Assembly: GCA_003216915.1 (NCBI GenBank)
Contig: QCIB01000003.1
Span: forward strand, 1-64,000
Direction of reading: 5' to 3'
Length of the DNA: 64,000 nt
Source of the DNA: Prochlorococcus sp. AG-402-I23
Lineage (GTDB): Bacteria; Cyanobacteriota; Cyanobacteriia; PCC-6307; Cyanobiaceae
Positions 1 to 8,415 of this stretch are shown one piece after another (position 1 is the first letter of the stretch; each line of letters starts with the position of its first letter). Made by a program: the position numbers and the translations under genes. A model generated the notes under the pieces. The model did no database searches and was not told where the DNA came from. It saw only the letters and a program-made list of their open reading frames with translations.

Positions 1-1
1 G

Positions 2-805
2 TTTGAAGTTAAAAATACTTGTTTAGAGAAAACTGGAGACTTTACTCCAAAACAAGCAAATTTAAGAAGATTAAGATATAAAAACCATCAAATATTTTCA
101 TTCCGAAGATTATCTCAATTAGACTTTAACTATCTTACTAAAAGTGAAAAATCGATTAATAAAATTAATGAGATGATAGAAAAGGATGGCGGATGCTCAA
201 AAATTGTAAGTGATCTTAAAGAAAAATATAACGGTAGTAAAGGATGGTCTGAATATAATTCAGAATCAATACAAAGCAAAACTTGGGAAGAAGCAAAAGC
301 CAATTCTTTAAGACCACCAAAATTAACATTTTTTGATGATGCACAATATCATCCTGATTATTCAATAGAGGATACTCAAGAGCTTATCAAGAATGTCCCA
401 TTTAAGAATAAAAAAAAGTGGGGAAATCAACTAACAGTTAATAAATCAGCTCAAGGTTTAAAAAGGAAAAGGAATATTTTTCAACAGGCAGTTCAATTAT
501 GCAAAATAAATAAATGGACAGGTTATCCAACCAGAACGAGAAGATTAGGTTGTAAAGAACTTTTTAAATATAATGTTGATTTATATTTTCTTAAATACAG
601 ACATATAAAAGAGCAAATCAATCCAGAGAAAGAACCAATTGAAGAGTTTGATTTTACTTTTTTAGTAGATTGCACAAAAGATAAAGAATATATGACATAC
701 GTTTCTCATAAGGGTAAAACTTGGACAGGAGGTTATGGCCTTTGGGAACCAATAGACTCTAAGAGTAGGTTTAAAAATTTATGTAGAGATTTTAATTTGC
801 AATAA
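2..805 (+). CDS. Hypothetical protein, cut by the left window edge
   Basis: The reading frame is open from base 2 to the stop at 805, so at least 267 codons are present and the true start lies left of the window. An ATG at 173 is in frame, but coding-like sequence continues upstream of it. The protein is basic and hydrophilic, rich in Lys, Tyr and Trp, with no signal peptide or membrane segment. I recognise no domain. It sits at the end of the integrase-bearing element, convergent with the next gene, so it is probably mobile-element cargo. Function unknown. Confidence 0.6.
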   Translation, partial: FEVKNTCLEKTGDFTPKQANLRRLRYKNHQIFSFRRLSQLDFNYLTKSEKSINKINEMIEKDGGCSKIVSDLKEKYNGSKGWSEYNSESIQSKTWEEAKANSLRPPKLTFFDDAQYHPDYSIEDTQELIKNVPFKNKKKWGNQLTVNKSAQGLKRKRNIFQQAVQLCKINKWTGYPTRTRRLGCKELFKYNVDLYFLKYRHIKEQINPEKEPIEEFDFTFLVDCTKDKEYMTYVSHKGKTWTGGYGLWEPIDSKSRFKNLCRDFNLQ

Positions 806-837
806 GAAGAATTTAATATAATTATCTCTCCAGATCA

Positions 838-2166
838 TTATTCAAAAAGTAAACATTTAAAGTTATCCTTCATTTTATTTATCTCATTTTGATCAAGAGT
901 GCCTATTTTTTCAGCCATAAATATATCTTCTTTCAATTCCTTTAAATTAGTAAAGTTGGTTTCGAATTCTGGAAAAACAGAACCACTATATTTAGACATA
1001 TACTTCCCTAGATAAGGGTGAACACAATTTACAGAACTGCGATAATTATCTTTACTAATAAATAATTTTTCTTGTTTAGTTAATTCTTTATCACATTTTT
1101 TCATTGCAGAACTTTTGGTAATAATTAATTTTAATTTTCCAATATCATTGCTTTTCTCACGTTTTAAACAGTCGTTTATTCTTTTAGAATGATCTAATTT
1201 TATTAAATCCCAAGCAAACTCCTCATTCCTTTTTGAAATAAAATCTTCTAACCAATCAATTTTCCTTTGCCTGGATTCTTTTACTGAATAATACGAAGGT
1301 AATCCATATATTTTAGGGTAATTTAAATATGGATATTTCTCCTTAAGTCTTGGTAACAAATATGGATAGTTCACCTTAAGTCTTGGTAACAAATAATGCA
1401 GGTTCCATTTTGGAGATGAATTTTCGTATATTTGTAAACCCCATTCGTCGAGGGGGTAATCAATTTCTTTTAAGTTATTTTGGGTATTGTAAAAGGCAAT
1501 AACTTCTTTTCCCCATTTATTTAGAGGAGTATCAAGCTTAGCAATCGATTGATTATATCGAAATCCCCATTTAAGATTGTCTTTCCTAATAATTTCTTCA
1601 TCAGAGATATATTTATTTATTTGATCAGTATATTTTTTATGTAAAATTCCTCCTTTTTTTTCTTTCAAGTCGTAATTACAATATCTTTCATTTTTAATCT
1701 GCTCATCACTTTTATTTATGATTGATTTTAAAAAATTATTTTCAATATTTTTTTTTGTTTCCCCTGATAGCTTGTAATTTATAACTTTGTTTTCATAGCT
1801 TATCAATCGCACAGTATTTTTTTCTTGATAATCGCATCTAACCTTTAATTCTTTAGCTCTTAATTTGCTTTCATCTTCCTCACATGCCTTTTCGGCTAAA
1901 TAGGCACTAGCAAATCTCTTATATTTATTTGCTTGAATAATTAATCGATTAAAAACTACTGGAAGCAAAATAATTAAACATAAACTTATAGGATTTAATA
2001 ATATTTTTTTTGAATTATTTAAAGTGAAGTTGCTTTTAAACTGATTTAAAAAATTGTTTTTAAGATAATTAGTTTTTCCGCAAAAGCTACATTTAGTTGA
2101 GGAGGCACCTTTCTCCCAATCTATTGGCGCCCCACATCTTGAACATTTATCTGGAATAACGCTCAT
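838..2166 (-). CDS. Zinc-ribbon membrane protein of unknown function
   Basis: 442 aa. Residues 8-33 carry two CxxC pairs (CSRCG and CSFCGK), the pattern of a small zinc ribbon. A single hydrophobic segment follows at about residues 55-75. The long remainder is basic and hydrophilic with no recognised domain. A 33-bp tandem duplication (1325-1390) gives two YLLPRLK units near the middle. A zinc ribbon plus membrane anchor plus soluble C-terminus is seen in various uncharacterised bacterial proteins; no function can be assigned. It lies on the same strand as the helicase and integrase of the mobile element. Confidence 0.65.
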   Translation of the reverse strand: MSVIPDKCSRCGAPIDWEKGASSTKCSFCGKTNYLKNNFLNQFKSNFTLNNSKKILLNPISLCLIILLPVVFNRLIIQANKYKRFASAYLAEKACEEDESKLRAKELKVRCDYQEKNTVRLISYENKVINYKLSGETKKNIENNFLKSIINKSDEQIKNERYCNYDLKEKKGGILHKKYTDQINKYISDEEIIRKDNLKWGFRYNQSIAKLDTPLNKWGKEVIAFYNTQNNLKEIDYPLDEWGLQIYENSSPKWNLHYLLPRLKVNYPYLLPRLKEKYPYLNYPKIYGLPSYYSVKESRQRKIDWLEDFISKRNEEFAWDLIKLDHSKRINDCLKREKSNDIGKLKLIITKSSAMKKCDKELTKQEKLFISKDNYRSSVNCVHPYLGKYMSKYSGSVFPEFETNFTNLKELKEDIFMAEKIGTLDQNEINKMKDNFKCLLFE

Positions 2167-2198
2167 TAATTAAATAAACACGAGCTTTTATAAATCTA

Positions 2199-3122
2199 TT
2201 ATGCAGCTAAATTTCTATATCTAGTAAATTGAGGTTCAAAAAGTAATTTAACTGTTCCTACTGGACCATTTCGGTGTTTGGTGACTATTAATTCTGCTAT
2301 GCCACGTTCTTCAGTTTCTGGATGATAAAACTCATCTCTATAAAGCATAATTACTACATCTGCATGTGCTTCTAATCCTTGTGTCTCTCTTAAATCACAT
2401 AACATGGGGCGGCAGTTTTCTCTCTTTTCAATATCTCTAGAAAGTTGAGACATAAGCACTACAGGCACATCTAATGCTTTTGCCATCTCTTTAAGGTCAA
2501 GGACAATTTTAGATAACTCTTTATCTCTAGACTCTTTATTGGGACCATCCATCATTTGTATATAGTCGACTACAACTAGTCCAAGTTCTCCTAGTCCATG
2601 CTTTTCTTTAATCTTCTTACATTTTGAAAGCATCTCCTTAACTTTAATAGAACCTTTATCACAAATAAAAATGGGAACTTCTGCGAGGTCCTCTATCTCT
2701 TTACCAATCAAACCCCATTCATCTTGTTGAAGTCTTCCAGTTCTCAATCTTCCTGACTCAATACCAAGTTCCATAGAGAGAAATCTATAACTCATTTGTT
2801 CTCTACTTTGTTCCAAGCTGAAATAGCAAACAGGTAATTTATTTCTCTTAGAGACATTTTGTGCAAGATTCATTGCAAAAGAAGTTTTACCCATTGAAGG
2901 TCTACCAGCAATAACAACTAATGAACCCCTTTGCAGACCTTGTGTCATTGCATCTAAGTCATAAAAACTTACGGGTACACCTGTTGAGTATTTTCCTAAT
3001 GAACTTTGTTCTATGTTTTCAAAAGTTTGTGGCATTATGCTCGCTAAGTTTTTCATATCCTCAGAATCTTTTCTTAAACGAATACCTTTAAGTTTTAATT
3101 GCTTTACCTTTTTGTCTCTCAT
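2199..3122 (-). CDS. DnaB-like replicative helicase lacking the N-terminal domain
   Basis: 307 aa, matching only the C-terminal RecA-type ATPase domain of DnaB (full DnaB is about 450-470 aa). Walker A is GRPSMGKTS at residues 73-81, and Walker B is VVVDYIQMM at 183-191. SQLSRDIEKR and KHRNGPVGT are also typical DnaB C-domain motifs. The N-terminal primase- and loader-interaction domain is absent. The chromosome should carry a normal dnaB elsewhere, so this is probably a mobile-element or phage-derived helicase. It precedes a sigma-like gene and an integrase on the same strand, which suggests a replication and mobility module (inference). Confidence 0.85.
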   Translation of the reverse strand: MRDKKVKQLKLKGIRLRKDSEDMKNLASIMPQTFENIEQSSLGKYSTGVPVSFYDLDAMTQGLQRGSLVVIAGRPSMGKTSFAMNLAQNVSKRNKLPVCYFSLEQSREQMSYRFLSMELGIESGRLRTGRLQQDEWGLIGKEIEDLAEVPIFICDKGSIKVKEMLSKCKKIKEKHGLGELGLVVVDYIQMMDGPNKESRDKELSKIVLDLKEMAKALDVPVVLMSQLSRDIEKRENCRPMLCDLRETQGLEAHADVVIMLYRDEFYHPETEERGIAELIVTKHRNGPVGTVKLLFEPQFTRYRNLAA

Positions 3123-3199
3123 ATTAAATTTTTGTTGGAAACTTATATAAGCAAACCTAGAAAAGAATGCAAATTAAGTTTCTCGAAGTTAACTATTAA

Positions 3200-3616
3200 T
3201 CAAATATCATTCTTAAAAAAAGCAAGCATAATTCTTTCTGTAACCTGACTAATATTGTCCAGTTTCCACTCTTCTTTGAGTGATCGAAGTTTTTTAATTA
3301 CTCTATTGTGCATTTGTAATCTAATCTCGTTGTAAGCATCTTCATTTTCCTGCCTTAATCTTTCTTTGGCACAAATATCTCTCATTCTCTTCATACCTGT
3401 TGCTAAGTTTTTCTTAATTGTTTCTTTTGACTCATTTAATATTTCTGCTATTTCATCAGTTGTATGGAGAATCTCAAAAGGTTCCCCTAAACCTAAACTT
3501 AATTGAAGAACTGCTCTTTCTAATTGAGGAAAAGATTCTAGTTGCTTTATAAGGAATCCTGTAGAATCAATTTCTGGTTCTTTATTCTTGTTTATAGGAA
3601 CTACTTTTTCTTCCAA
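3200..3616 (-). CDS. Sigma-70 region 4-like helix-turn-helix protein
   Basis: 138 aa. Residues about 30-78 resemble sigma-70 region 4: LERAVLQLSLGLGEPF followed by TTDEIAEILNESKETIKKN and a basic recognition-like stretch, KRMRDI. This parallels the sigma pattern of a GLxxGEP turn, an EIAxxLxxSxExI helix and an RALRKLR-like end. No region 2 is present, so it is not a complete sigma factor. It could be a transcriptional regulator of the element or an anti-sigma/sigma-like adaptor. It lies 77 bp upstream of the DnaB-like gene on the same strand. The fold assignment is by eye. Confidence 0.6.
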   Translation of the reverse strand: MEEKVVPINKNKEPEIDSTGFLIKQLESFPQLERAVLQLSLGLGEPFEILHTTDEIAEILNESKETIKKNLATGMKRMRDICAKERLRQENEDAYNEIRLQMHNRVIKKLRSLKEEWKLDNISQVTERIMLAFFKNDI

Positions 3617-3690
3617 AAAATTTATATTGGTGAGGACTTTAAATATGACATTTCATATTTTCAATGCAAAAACTTTTAAAGAAACTTAAT

Positions 3691-4128
3691 TTAAATTTCT
3701 CTCCATTCATTGTTATCCCATATATAGTTCTTTGTTTTTTGCTCTAAGTCACTTATCCATAAAGGTCCTAATTCTAGAGTAGAGGGGTTTATTTTGAACA
3801 AAAATTGTTTCTGCCAGGAAACCTGTAGATCAATAATTTTCATATTCATTTTTTTTTCTTGGAGACATATATGATTTATGTAATCAAATAAATTTGTATA
3901 TTCAACAAACTCTCCAAATTGAGGAGTGAAGTTAAAAGTTTCACTAAGATTTTTAATACCCTTACCTACATGTACTTCCCATCTAATTTGAACAATAGCA
4001 CCTTTATTTTTATTAAATATCAACTCTTTCTGTTTAGTATTCAATATTGAACAAGCATAATATCTAACTCCATTTTCCTCACCATCTGGACTTATATGAT
4101 ATTCAATATTGCGAAAATCTTTTGCCAT
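3691..4128 (-). CDS. Hypothetical protein, 145 aa
   Basis: Soluble protein rich in Trp and aromatic residues, with no signal peptide or recognised motif. It ends in NNEWREI. Its upstream neighbour, the TPR gene, is on the same strand with only 4 bp between them, so the two are likely co-transcribed. Function unknown. Confidence 0.6.
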   Translation of the reverse strand: MAKDFRNIEYHISPDGEENGVRYYACSILNTKQKELIFNKNKGAIVQIRWEVHVGKGIKNLSETFNFTPQFGEFVEYTNLFDYINHICLQEKKMNMKIIDLQVSWQKQFLFKINPSTLELGPLWISDLEQKTKNYIWDNNEWREI

Positions 4129-4132
4129 AAAT

Positions 4133-4558
4133 TTAAAAAATATTTTTTAGTTTCTCTGCTTTTCTATCATCCTCATCAGCGCCTTCATTATCACCTGATT
4201 TACGCTTGCTTTCTGCACGATAATTATATAAATATGCTTTATTAGGATATATTTCTATTGCCTTTGTGTAATCATCAATTGCTCCTTGATAATCTCCTAA
4301 TTCACTCTTTGCATCTCCACGCAATCGATAAGCAAATACACTTTTAGGTTCAATTTCTATTGCCTTTGTATAATCTTCAATCGCATCTTCATAGTTTTCT
4401 GTTCCTTTAAAAGTCCCGCGACTTATAAAAAATCGGGCATCATGAGGGTCAATTTCTATTGCCTCATTTAAATAAATAATTGCATTATTAATATTACCTT
4501 TTTTACACTCTTCCTTTACAAGTTTCATGAGTTCAGAAATAGTTTTTGGTTCATTCAT
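4133..4558 (-). CDS. Tetratricopeptide repeat (TPR) protein
   Basis: 141 aa made almost wholly of about four TPR units, e.g. YEDAIEDYTKAIEIEPKS and YQGAIDDYTKAIEIYPNK, with the usual 34-residue periodicity and Ala/Gly/Tyr/Pro positions. TPRs mediate protein-protein contacts; the partner is unknown. No signal peptide is visible, so it is probably cytoplasmic. A variant of the dyad operator found elsewhere in the window sits about 55 bp upstream (4611-4625). It is likely in an operon with the 145-aa gene downstream. Confidence 0.85.
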   Translation of the reverse strand: MNEPKTISELMKLVKEECKKGNINNAIIYLNEAIEIDPHDARFFISRGTFKGTENYEDAIEDYTKAIEIEPKSVFAYRLRGDAKSELGDYQGAIDDYTKAIEIYPNKAYLYNYRAESKRKSGDNEGADEDDRKAEKLKNIF

Positions 4559-4610
4559 AAGTCAAGGATATATGGTATTTCTTACAAAATATTTTTTAAA
4601 TATCATTCTA

Positions 4611-4625
4611 GAATGATTGTCAATC
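4611..4625 (-). promoter_or_regulatory. Dyad operator, divergent copy upstream of the TPR gene
   Basis: Read on the minus strand this is GATTGACAATCATTC, followed by TAGAAT, which could be a -10 box. It matches the left half of the consensus GATYGACWGTCRATC seen before several other small genes here. The right half is degenerate. Confidence 0.35.
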
Positions 4626-4658
4626 AATACACTTCGATTCTCTATTCAAAGTATGTGT

Positions 4659-5915
4659 TCATGATATTTCCGCTAAGTCAGATGCTTTCTCTAGATCCCT
4701 AGTTTGGAATCTAGCGTAACTTTTTAAGTTTGTATCTGGATCATGTCCCATTAAATCAGCAATTTGTTTTACTGTTCTCATAGTTCCATCTTGTTGTGGC
4801 TTGGTGTGAGCAACATACGCATATCTATGACGAAAGGAATATGGAACACATTCCAAACCTTCTGCTCTTGCTTCAGCACAAATAGATTTCCATATATTCC
4901 TAATACTTTTCCTTCTCAAGTAATCACCAAAACTCTGTCCTCCTTTTCCTTTAGGTATTTCTGGTAATTTTTCTCCCGCTGCCAATCTTTGCACCAAGTT
5001 ATAACACCAATCAAACGCTTTCCCATCTATATCTCTAACTAATAAAGGTAATAATTTTCTTTCTTTGAAATTAGAATTTGTCTTCCGATAAGTACACCAA
5101 AGTTCTGACTTGTTATTTCTTAGAACTAAATGATTTAGTTCTTCTGGTCTTAAACCATATACTGCACAAATTTGAACAGCAAATTTCCATCTTTGGGCTT
5201 GATCATGCTCTCCAAAGCCATCAACCAATCTTCCAATCTGGGCATCTGTTAGTGGATAACCAATTCTCTTATTATCTCCGATCAAATCATCTCTTTCCCC
5301 TGCGACTATTGGATCAATAGGGCGCCAATACGAAGGAAATTCTTCATGGTTACAGCAATAATCCAGAAATTTATTAAAGGCCAATCTCATGTGCCTTCTT
5401 TGAGTCGTCCCCAACTCCCAACCAGTTATTTGTTTGTACTTTCCATGAACATATTCATTAAGAACTTTCTTATGAAGTGTCTTTGAATTTTGTGGTTTAT
5501 AGTTTGCCTTATTCATATAGAACATAACTCCCTCTAAAACAGGCAAATGCTTTTTCTTCCAAGTTGGTTCTTTTATTATTCTTGTATTGGTTTTTCTATA
5601 ACGAATAAGTGCACCTTCCCAATCAAGTTGTCGTTCAGAAGAGGAATTTTTAGTGCTCCTTAAAGCAGTTCTTATAGAAATTAATCCATTATTTGCTTTA
5701 TAAGCATCTGCTCCAACCTTTATAAACTGTGCAGCTTCTAGCCATTGTGATTCTTTCCAAGCATAGGGAAGGCTAACGGAAGTTCTTCCTTCTGTTTTAT
5801 TTCCAACTATTAGACGCATATTTCCTCTGTCATTTTCAACTGTCCAACCAGAACCAATAGAAGTTTTTATTGCCTTTCTAAAATCCCTTACCCAACTGTT
5901 TGCTTGTGTCACCAA
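4659..5915 (-). CDS. Tyrosine recombinase (site-specific integrase)
   Basis: 418 aa. The C-terminal catalytic domain has Arg I in GLRPEEL (R256), a candidate Lys in YRKTN (K278), Arg II in YSFRHRY (R362, the usual first His replaced by Tyr), His in LMGHDP (H391) and the nucleophile Tyr in SYARF (Y400). The N-terminal ~200 residues would hold the DNA-binding domains. Its start lies 143 bp from a tRNA-Pro 3' fragment, and the gap contains an 8-bp palindrome and a pair of GTGCAGTCT repeats. This is the normal layout for an element integrated at a tRNA 3' end. Context fits the tycheposon type of Prochlorococcus integrative element (inference). Confidence 0.92.
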   Translation of the reverse strand: MVTQANSWVRDFRKAIKTSIGSGWTVENDRGNMRLIVGNKTEGRTSVSLPYAWKESQWLEAAQFIKVGADAYKANNGLISIRTALRSTKNSSSERQLDWEGALIRYRKTNTRIIKEPTWKKKHLPVLEGVMFYMNKANYKPQNSKTLHKKVLNEYVHGKYKQITGWELGTTQRRHMRLAFNKFLDYCCNHEEFPSYWRPIDPIVAGERDDLIGDNKRIGYPLTDAQIGRLVDGFGEHDQAQRWKFAVQICAVYGLRPEELNHLVLRNNKSELWCTYRKTNSNFKERKLLPLLVRDIDGKAFDWCYNLVQRLAAGEKLPEIPKGKGGQSFGDYLRRKSIRNIWKSICAEARAEGLECVPYSFRHRYAYVAHTKPQQDGTMRTVKQIADLMGHDPDTNLKSYARFQTRDLEKASDLAEIS

Positions 5916-5938
5916 CCAACCTAGTGCTCTCTATATCG

Positions 5939-5956
5939 TCCACGGATTTCCGTGGA
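5939..5956. promoter_or_regulatory. Perfect palindrome upstream of the integrase
   Basis: TCCACGGA and TCCGTGGA form a perfect 8-bp inverted repeat separated by 2 bp, 24 bp before the integrase start codon. It could be an operator controlling the integrase or an accessory recombination site. No homologous copy is seen elsewhere in the window. Confidence 0.4.
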
Positions 5957-5980
5957 TTTTCAACCTGTAAATGCAAAAGT

Positions 5981-5999
5981 GTGCAGTCTCGTGCAGTCT
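5981..5999 (+). repeat. Tandem repeat GTGCAGTCT x2, probable integrase arm site
   Basis: Two exact copies of GTGCAGTCT with a 10-bp period lie between the integrase gene and the tRNA-Pro fragment. Tyrosine integrases bind such direct repeats through their N-terminal domain (known for several phage and transposon integrases). Assignment to the adjacent integrase is an inference. Confidence 0.5.
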
Positions 6000-6057
6000 T
6001 ATTCAGAGTATGACTTAAGTTATAGCTTGAATCCCTTTGTCTCACTAATAGGGCCTT

Positions 6058-6104
6058 AGTGCTTTGGGAGCACTAGGTCGCAGGTTCGAATCCTGTCGCC
6101 CCGA
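6058..6104 (+). repeat. tRNA-Pro(UGG) 3' fragment 1 (attachment site)
   Basis: This is the 3' half of a tRNA: anticodon stem AGTGC/GCACT around loop TTTGGGA (anticodon TGG), T-arm GCAGG-TTCGAAT-CCTGT and acceptor end CGCCCCG plus A. The 5' acceptor and D-arm are absent, so it is not a functional tRNA. It marks the junction left by integration at a tRNA-Pro gene. Same-sense fragments recur at 7055, 9371, 12115, 13651 and 19537. Confidence 0.9.
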
Positions 6105-6134
6105 TTGGGTTCTCACGAAATCGGAAATAAGACT

Positions 6135-6152
6135 GAGCGAGCTTTGAGCGAG
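6135..6152 (+). repeat. GAGCGAG x2, left end repeats of cassette 1
   Basis: GAGCGAG occurs twice with an 11-bp period just right of fragment 1. The same pair recurs at the other end of this cassette (6913-6930) and around cassette 4 (12236 and 13509). Probable arm-type recombinase sites. Confidence 0.5.
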
Positions 6153-6279
6153 GATTTGCTATACCTTGCATAACTTTGCCTAGTGGTATAGCTCATTATT
6201 GGAAAATATTAATATCTGAGGGTTTTCTGGATTATTTGCTTTAGTTTATTTATAGAGGCCAAAAACTTGCAAATTTAAT

Positions 6280-6876
6280 ATGAAAAACTTTCTTATTTTA
6301 TTTCTTGGAGCTACTTCATTACCATTTGCTTTATATGCATCAGTAGATGCTGAAATCCATAAAAAATGCATAAAAGCAAACGATTATTTAGGCTGCGTAA
6401 AAGCACAAAATTCACTTAATGATAAAAGTTTAAATAATAAAAAAACTCGTTCAATAGAAACACCTTCGAAATTTACATACGAGCCTTGGTCCGTACAACA
6501 ATTAAAAATAAGAGGTGAATACGGAAGATATATAACCTTTATTGGAAGGACAGAAAATGTCTACGGGGGAACGGATGGGTACGTTTTACAGGGTTATGGC
6601 AATACATGGTGCAACAATTATGGTGGTCAAACTTTTTGTAATTCTTATGGATCCTCTGGTGGCTACGTTCCAGGGAAGCAAGGAGGGACCCAAATATCTC
6701 AATTTGTTTATGAGCTTGATTGTATTGATATGACTTTTGATCGAAAAGGGGATTTAAAAAATGCTGATGGATTTAAGCTTGGATGGATGAAAGTTTATAA
6801 AGATCCAACAGCAATGGAAGTCGCAGACAAATATTGTCCAAAGATATCTTCTTTGCCAAAACATACTGGTTACTAG
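6280..6876 (+). CDS. Secreted or periplasmic hypothetical protein (cassette 1 cargo)
   Basis: 198 aa. The N-terminus MKNFLILFLGATSLPFALYAS is a clear signal peptide. The mature part is rich in Gly, Tyr and Asn, including YGGTDGYVLQGYGNTW and repeated NSYGSSGGY-type loops. It has six or so Cys that could form disulfides. No family is recognised. It is the only gene between tRNA-Pro fragments 1 and 2, a roughly 1-kb unit bounded by matching GAGCGAG repeats, so it is probably cassette cargo acting at or outside the cell surface. Confidence 0.7.
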   Translation: MKNFLILFLGATSLPFALYASVDAEIHKKCIKANDYLGCVKAQNSLNDKSLNNKKTRSIETPSKFTYEPWSVQQLKIRGEYGRYITFIGRTENVYGGTDGYVLQGYGNTWCNNYGGQTFCNSYGSSGGYVPGKQGGTQISQFVYELDCIDMTFDRKGDLKNADGFKLGWMKVYKDPTAMEVADKYCPKISSLPKHTGY

Positions 6877-6912
6877 TCCTTCATCAATATCATTTAAATA
6901 ATTGACTTGTGT

Positions 6913-6930
6913 GAGCGAGATTTGAGCGAC
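6913..6930 (+). repeat. GAGCGAG / GAGCGAC, right end repeats of cassette 1
   Basis: Two copies with an 11-bp period match the pair at 6135-6152. The following ~200 bp, through fragment 2, is also similar to 13505-13715, so the whole cassette end is duplicated. Confidence 0.5.
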
Positions 6931-7054
6931 ATTTTGCTTATTTCTGCATAACATTGCTATATTTCAAAACTTTTTGAGACTCATAAATTTTCTTTTTATA
7001 CCAACTCATAAGCTATAGCCTCACTTGTTTCTCATGGGGGCTGTCGCATTTTGC

Positions 7055-7107
7055 GTAGCGGGTGCTTTGGGAGCACTAGGTCGCAGGTTCGAATCCTGTC
7101 GCCCCGA
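7055..7107 (+). repeat. tRNA-Pro(UGG) 3' fragment 2 (attachment site)
   Basis: Identical to fragment 1 from the anticodon loop to the acceptor end, but it extends further 5' into the D-arm (GTAGCGGGTGC). The 5' acceptor strand is missing. It separates cassettes 1 and 2. Confidence 0.9.
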
Positions 7108-7144
7108 TCAGTTATAGTAGTAAGTCTCAGCTAATAATAAATTA

Positions 7145-7181
7145 CACCCAAAAAAGGTTGCACCCAAAATGCACCCAAAAC
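7145..7181 (+). repeat. GCACCCAAAA repeats, left end of cassette 2
   Basis: Three copies of (G)CACCCAAAA start at 7145, 7160 and 7171; the last two have an 11-bp period. The same repeat recurs twice at 9265-9285, before the next tRNA fragment, so both ends of cassette 2 carry matching sites. Confidence 0.55.
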
Positions 7182-7259
7182 TTACATAAGTTAGGATTTA
7201 AAAAAATTTTGGAAACATTTCTTGCAAAATATGGTATCTTGTTGAAAATTTTTAACTAA

Positions 7260-8372
7260 GTGAAAATACTTAAAGCTCTACCTCTTATCACCTTAGCTTT
7301 TAGTTCTATTCTTTCTGTTTCTGCTAACGAATACAAATTTGAAGAAATCAAATTTAATCAAACTGAAGACAAGCAAGATATATACGAACCAAAAGACAAA
7401 TTAGACGAATACATAATTAAAGCAGCAACTTATTCAACTAAGTTTGTTCCTTTAATGAATAATGGAGCAGAAGGAAGTGAATATACTGATTTGGTGTTTA
7501 GTGATGGTAAAAAAATATTAGCTGATGCCGGATATGACTTTGTAAATTCAACAGCTAATAGTTCAATTCAAAGTATTCCATTTTTTGCTCAGACTTCCGT
7601 AAATATATCTGGCGGAACAGAATCTGATACAAGTTTCTCTTTAAATAGTTTGATGAAGTTAGGAGAGCTAGCTAAAGATGATGAGGGTGATATCAAAACA
7701 CTTGCTTTTTCTCAAGCAAGATTAGCAACTGCAACTAGTGCAGAGGGTTCCACTACTAACTTAGGTTTAGGAATTAGACATCGTCCAAATGATGTATCAA
7801 TGTTAGGAGCGAATGCATTCTGGGACTATAGAATGACCGATTATAGTGATGCTCATAGCAGACTTGGTCTTGGAGGAGAATATCTCTGGAAAGATTTTGA
7901 GCTTAGAAATAACTTGTATATGTCTATAACTAATGAGAAAGATGTGACTATAAAAGGTGTTTCTTACAAAGAAAGAGTCGTTGATGGTTGGGATGTTGAA
8001 TTGGGATATAGATTACCTAATAAACCAGAACTTGCATTCTTTGTAAGAGGATTTAACTGGGATTACAAAAATACCCAAGATAATTCTGGTTTAGAGGGGT
8101 CAGTAAGTTGGCAAGCAACCCCACATGTTGGTATAGAAGCTTATGTCTCTAATGAAATTTCTGCTGCCTCTACTACTGTTAATACTTCTCTACCAGGAAC
8201 CGATGAGACTTTCTTTGGATTAAGAATGAATATCACAGGAAATCCAGTGAAGTTTGAAAAAGCCAACTATAAGCAAAATATGATTACTCAAATGACTCAA
8301 CCTGTTAAACGTAAGTATGATGTTTTACTCGAGAGAAGTACAGGATTAACTTTCCAAGTAAGAGGAGGATAA
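7260..8372 (+). CDS. Inverse autotransporter beta-barrel (intimin/invasin type)
   Basis: 370 aa with a GTG start and signal peptide (MKILKALPLITLAFSSILSVSA). Residues about 155-290 resemble the inverse-autotransporter barrel: GLGIRHRP, then MLGANAFWDYRMT, then HSRLGLGGEYLW, LRNNLYM and GWDVELGYRLP, matching the alternating strands and Arg/Gly/Asp pattern known from intimin and invasin. In that family the barrel inserts in the outer membrane and exports a C-terminal adhesin passenger. Here there is almost nothing after the barrel (it ends in FQVRGG), so it is a barrel without passenger, or the passenger is separate. The next gene encodes a secreted protein 44 bp downstream. Confidence 0.7.
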   Translation: MKILKALPLITLAFSSILSVSANEYKFEEIKFNQTEDKQDIYEPKDKLDEYIIKAATYSTKFVPLMNNGAEGSEYTDLVFSDGKKILADAGYDFVNSTANSSIQSIPFFAQTSVNISGGTESDTSFSLNSLMKLGELAKDDEGDIKTLAFSQARLATATSAEGSTTNLGLGIRHRPNDVSMLGANAFWDYRMTDYSDAHSRLGLGGEYLWKDFELRNNLYMSITNEKDVTIKGVSYKERVVDGWDVELGYRLPNKPELAFFVRGFNWDYKNTQDNSGLEGSVSWQATPHVGIEAYVSNEISAASTTVNTSLPGTDETFFGLRMNITGNPVKFEKANYKQNMITQMTQPVKRKYDVLLERSTGLTFQVRGG

Positions 8373-8415
8373 AGATTTAAAAATACTCTCAATTCTTTTT
8401 TTATTTCTAATTACT

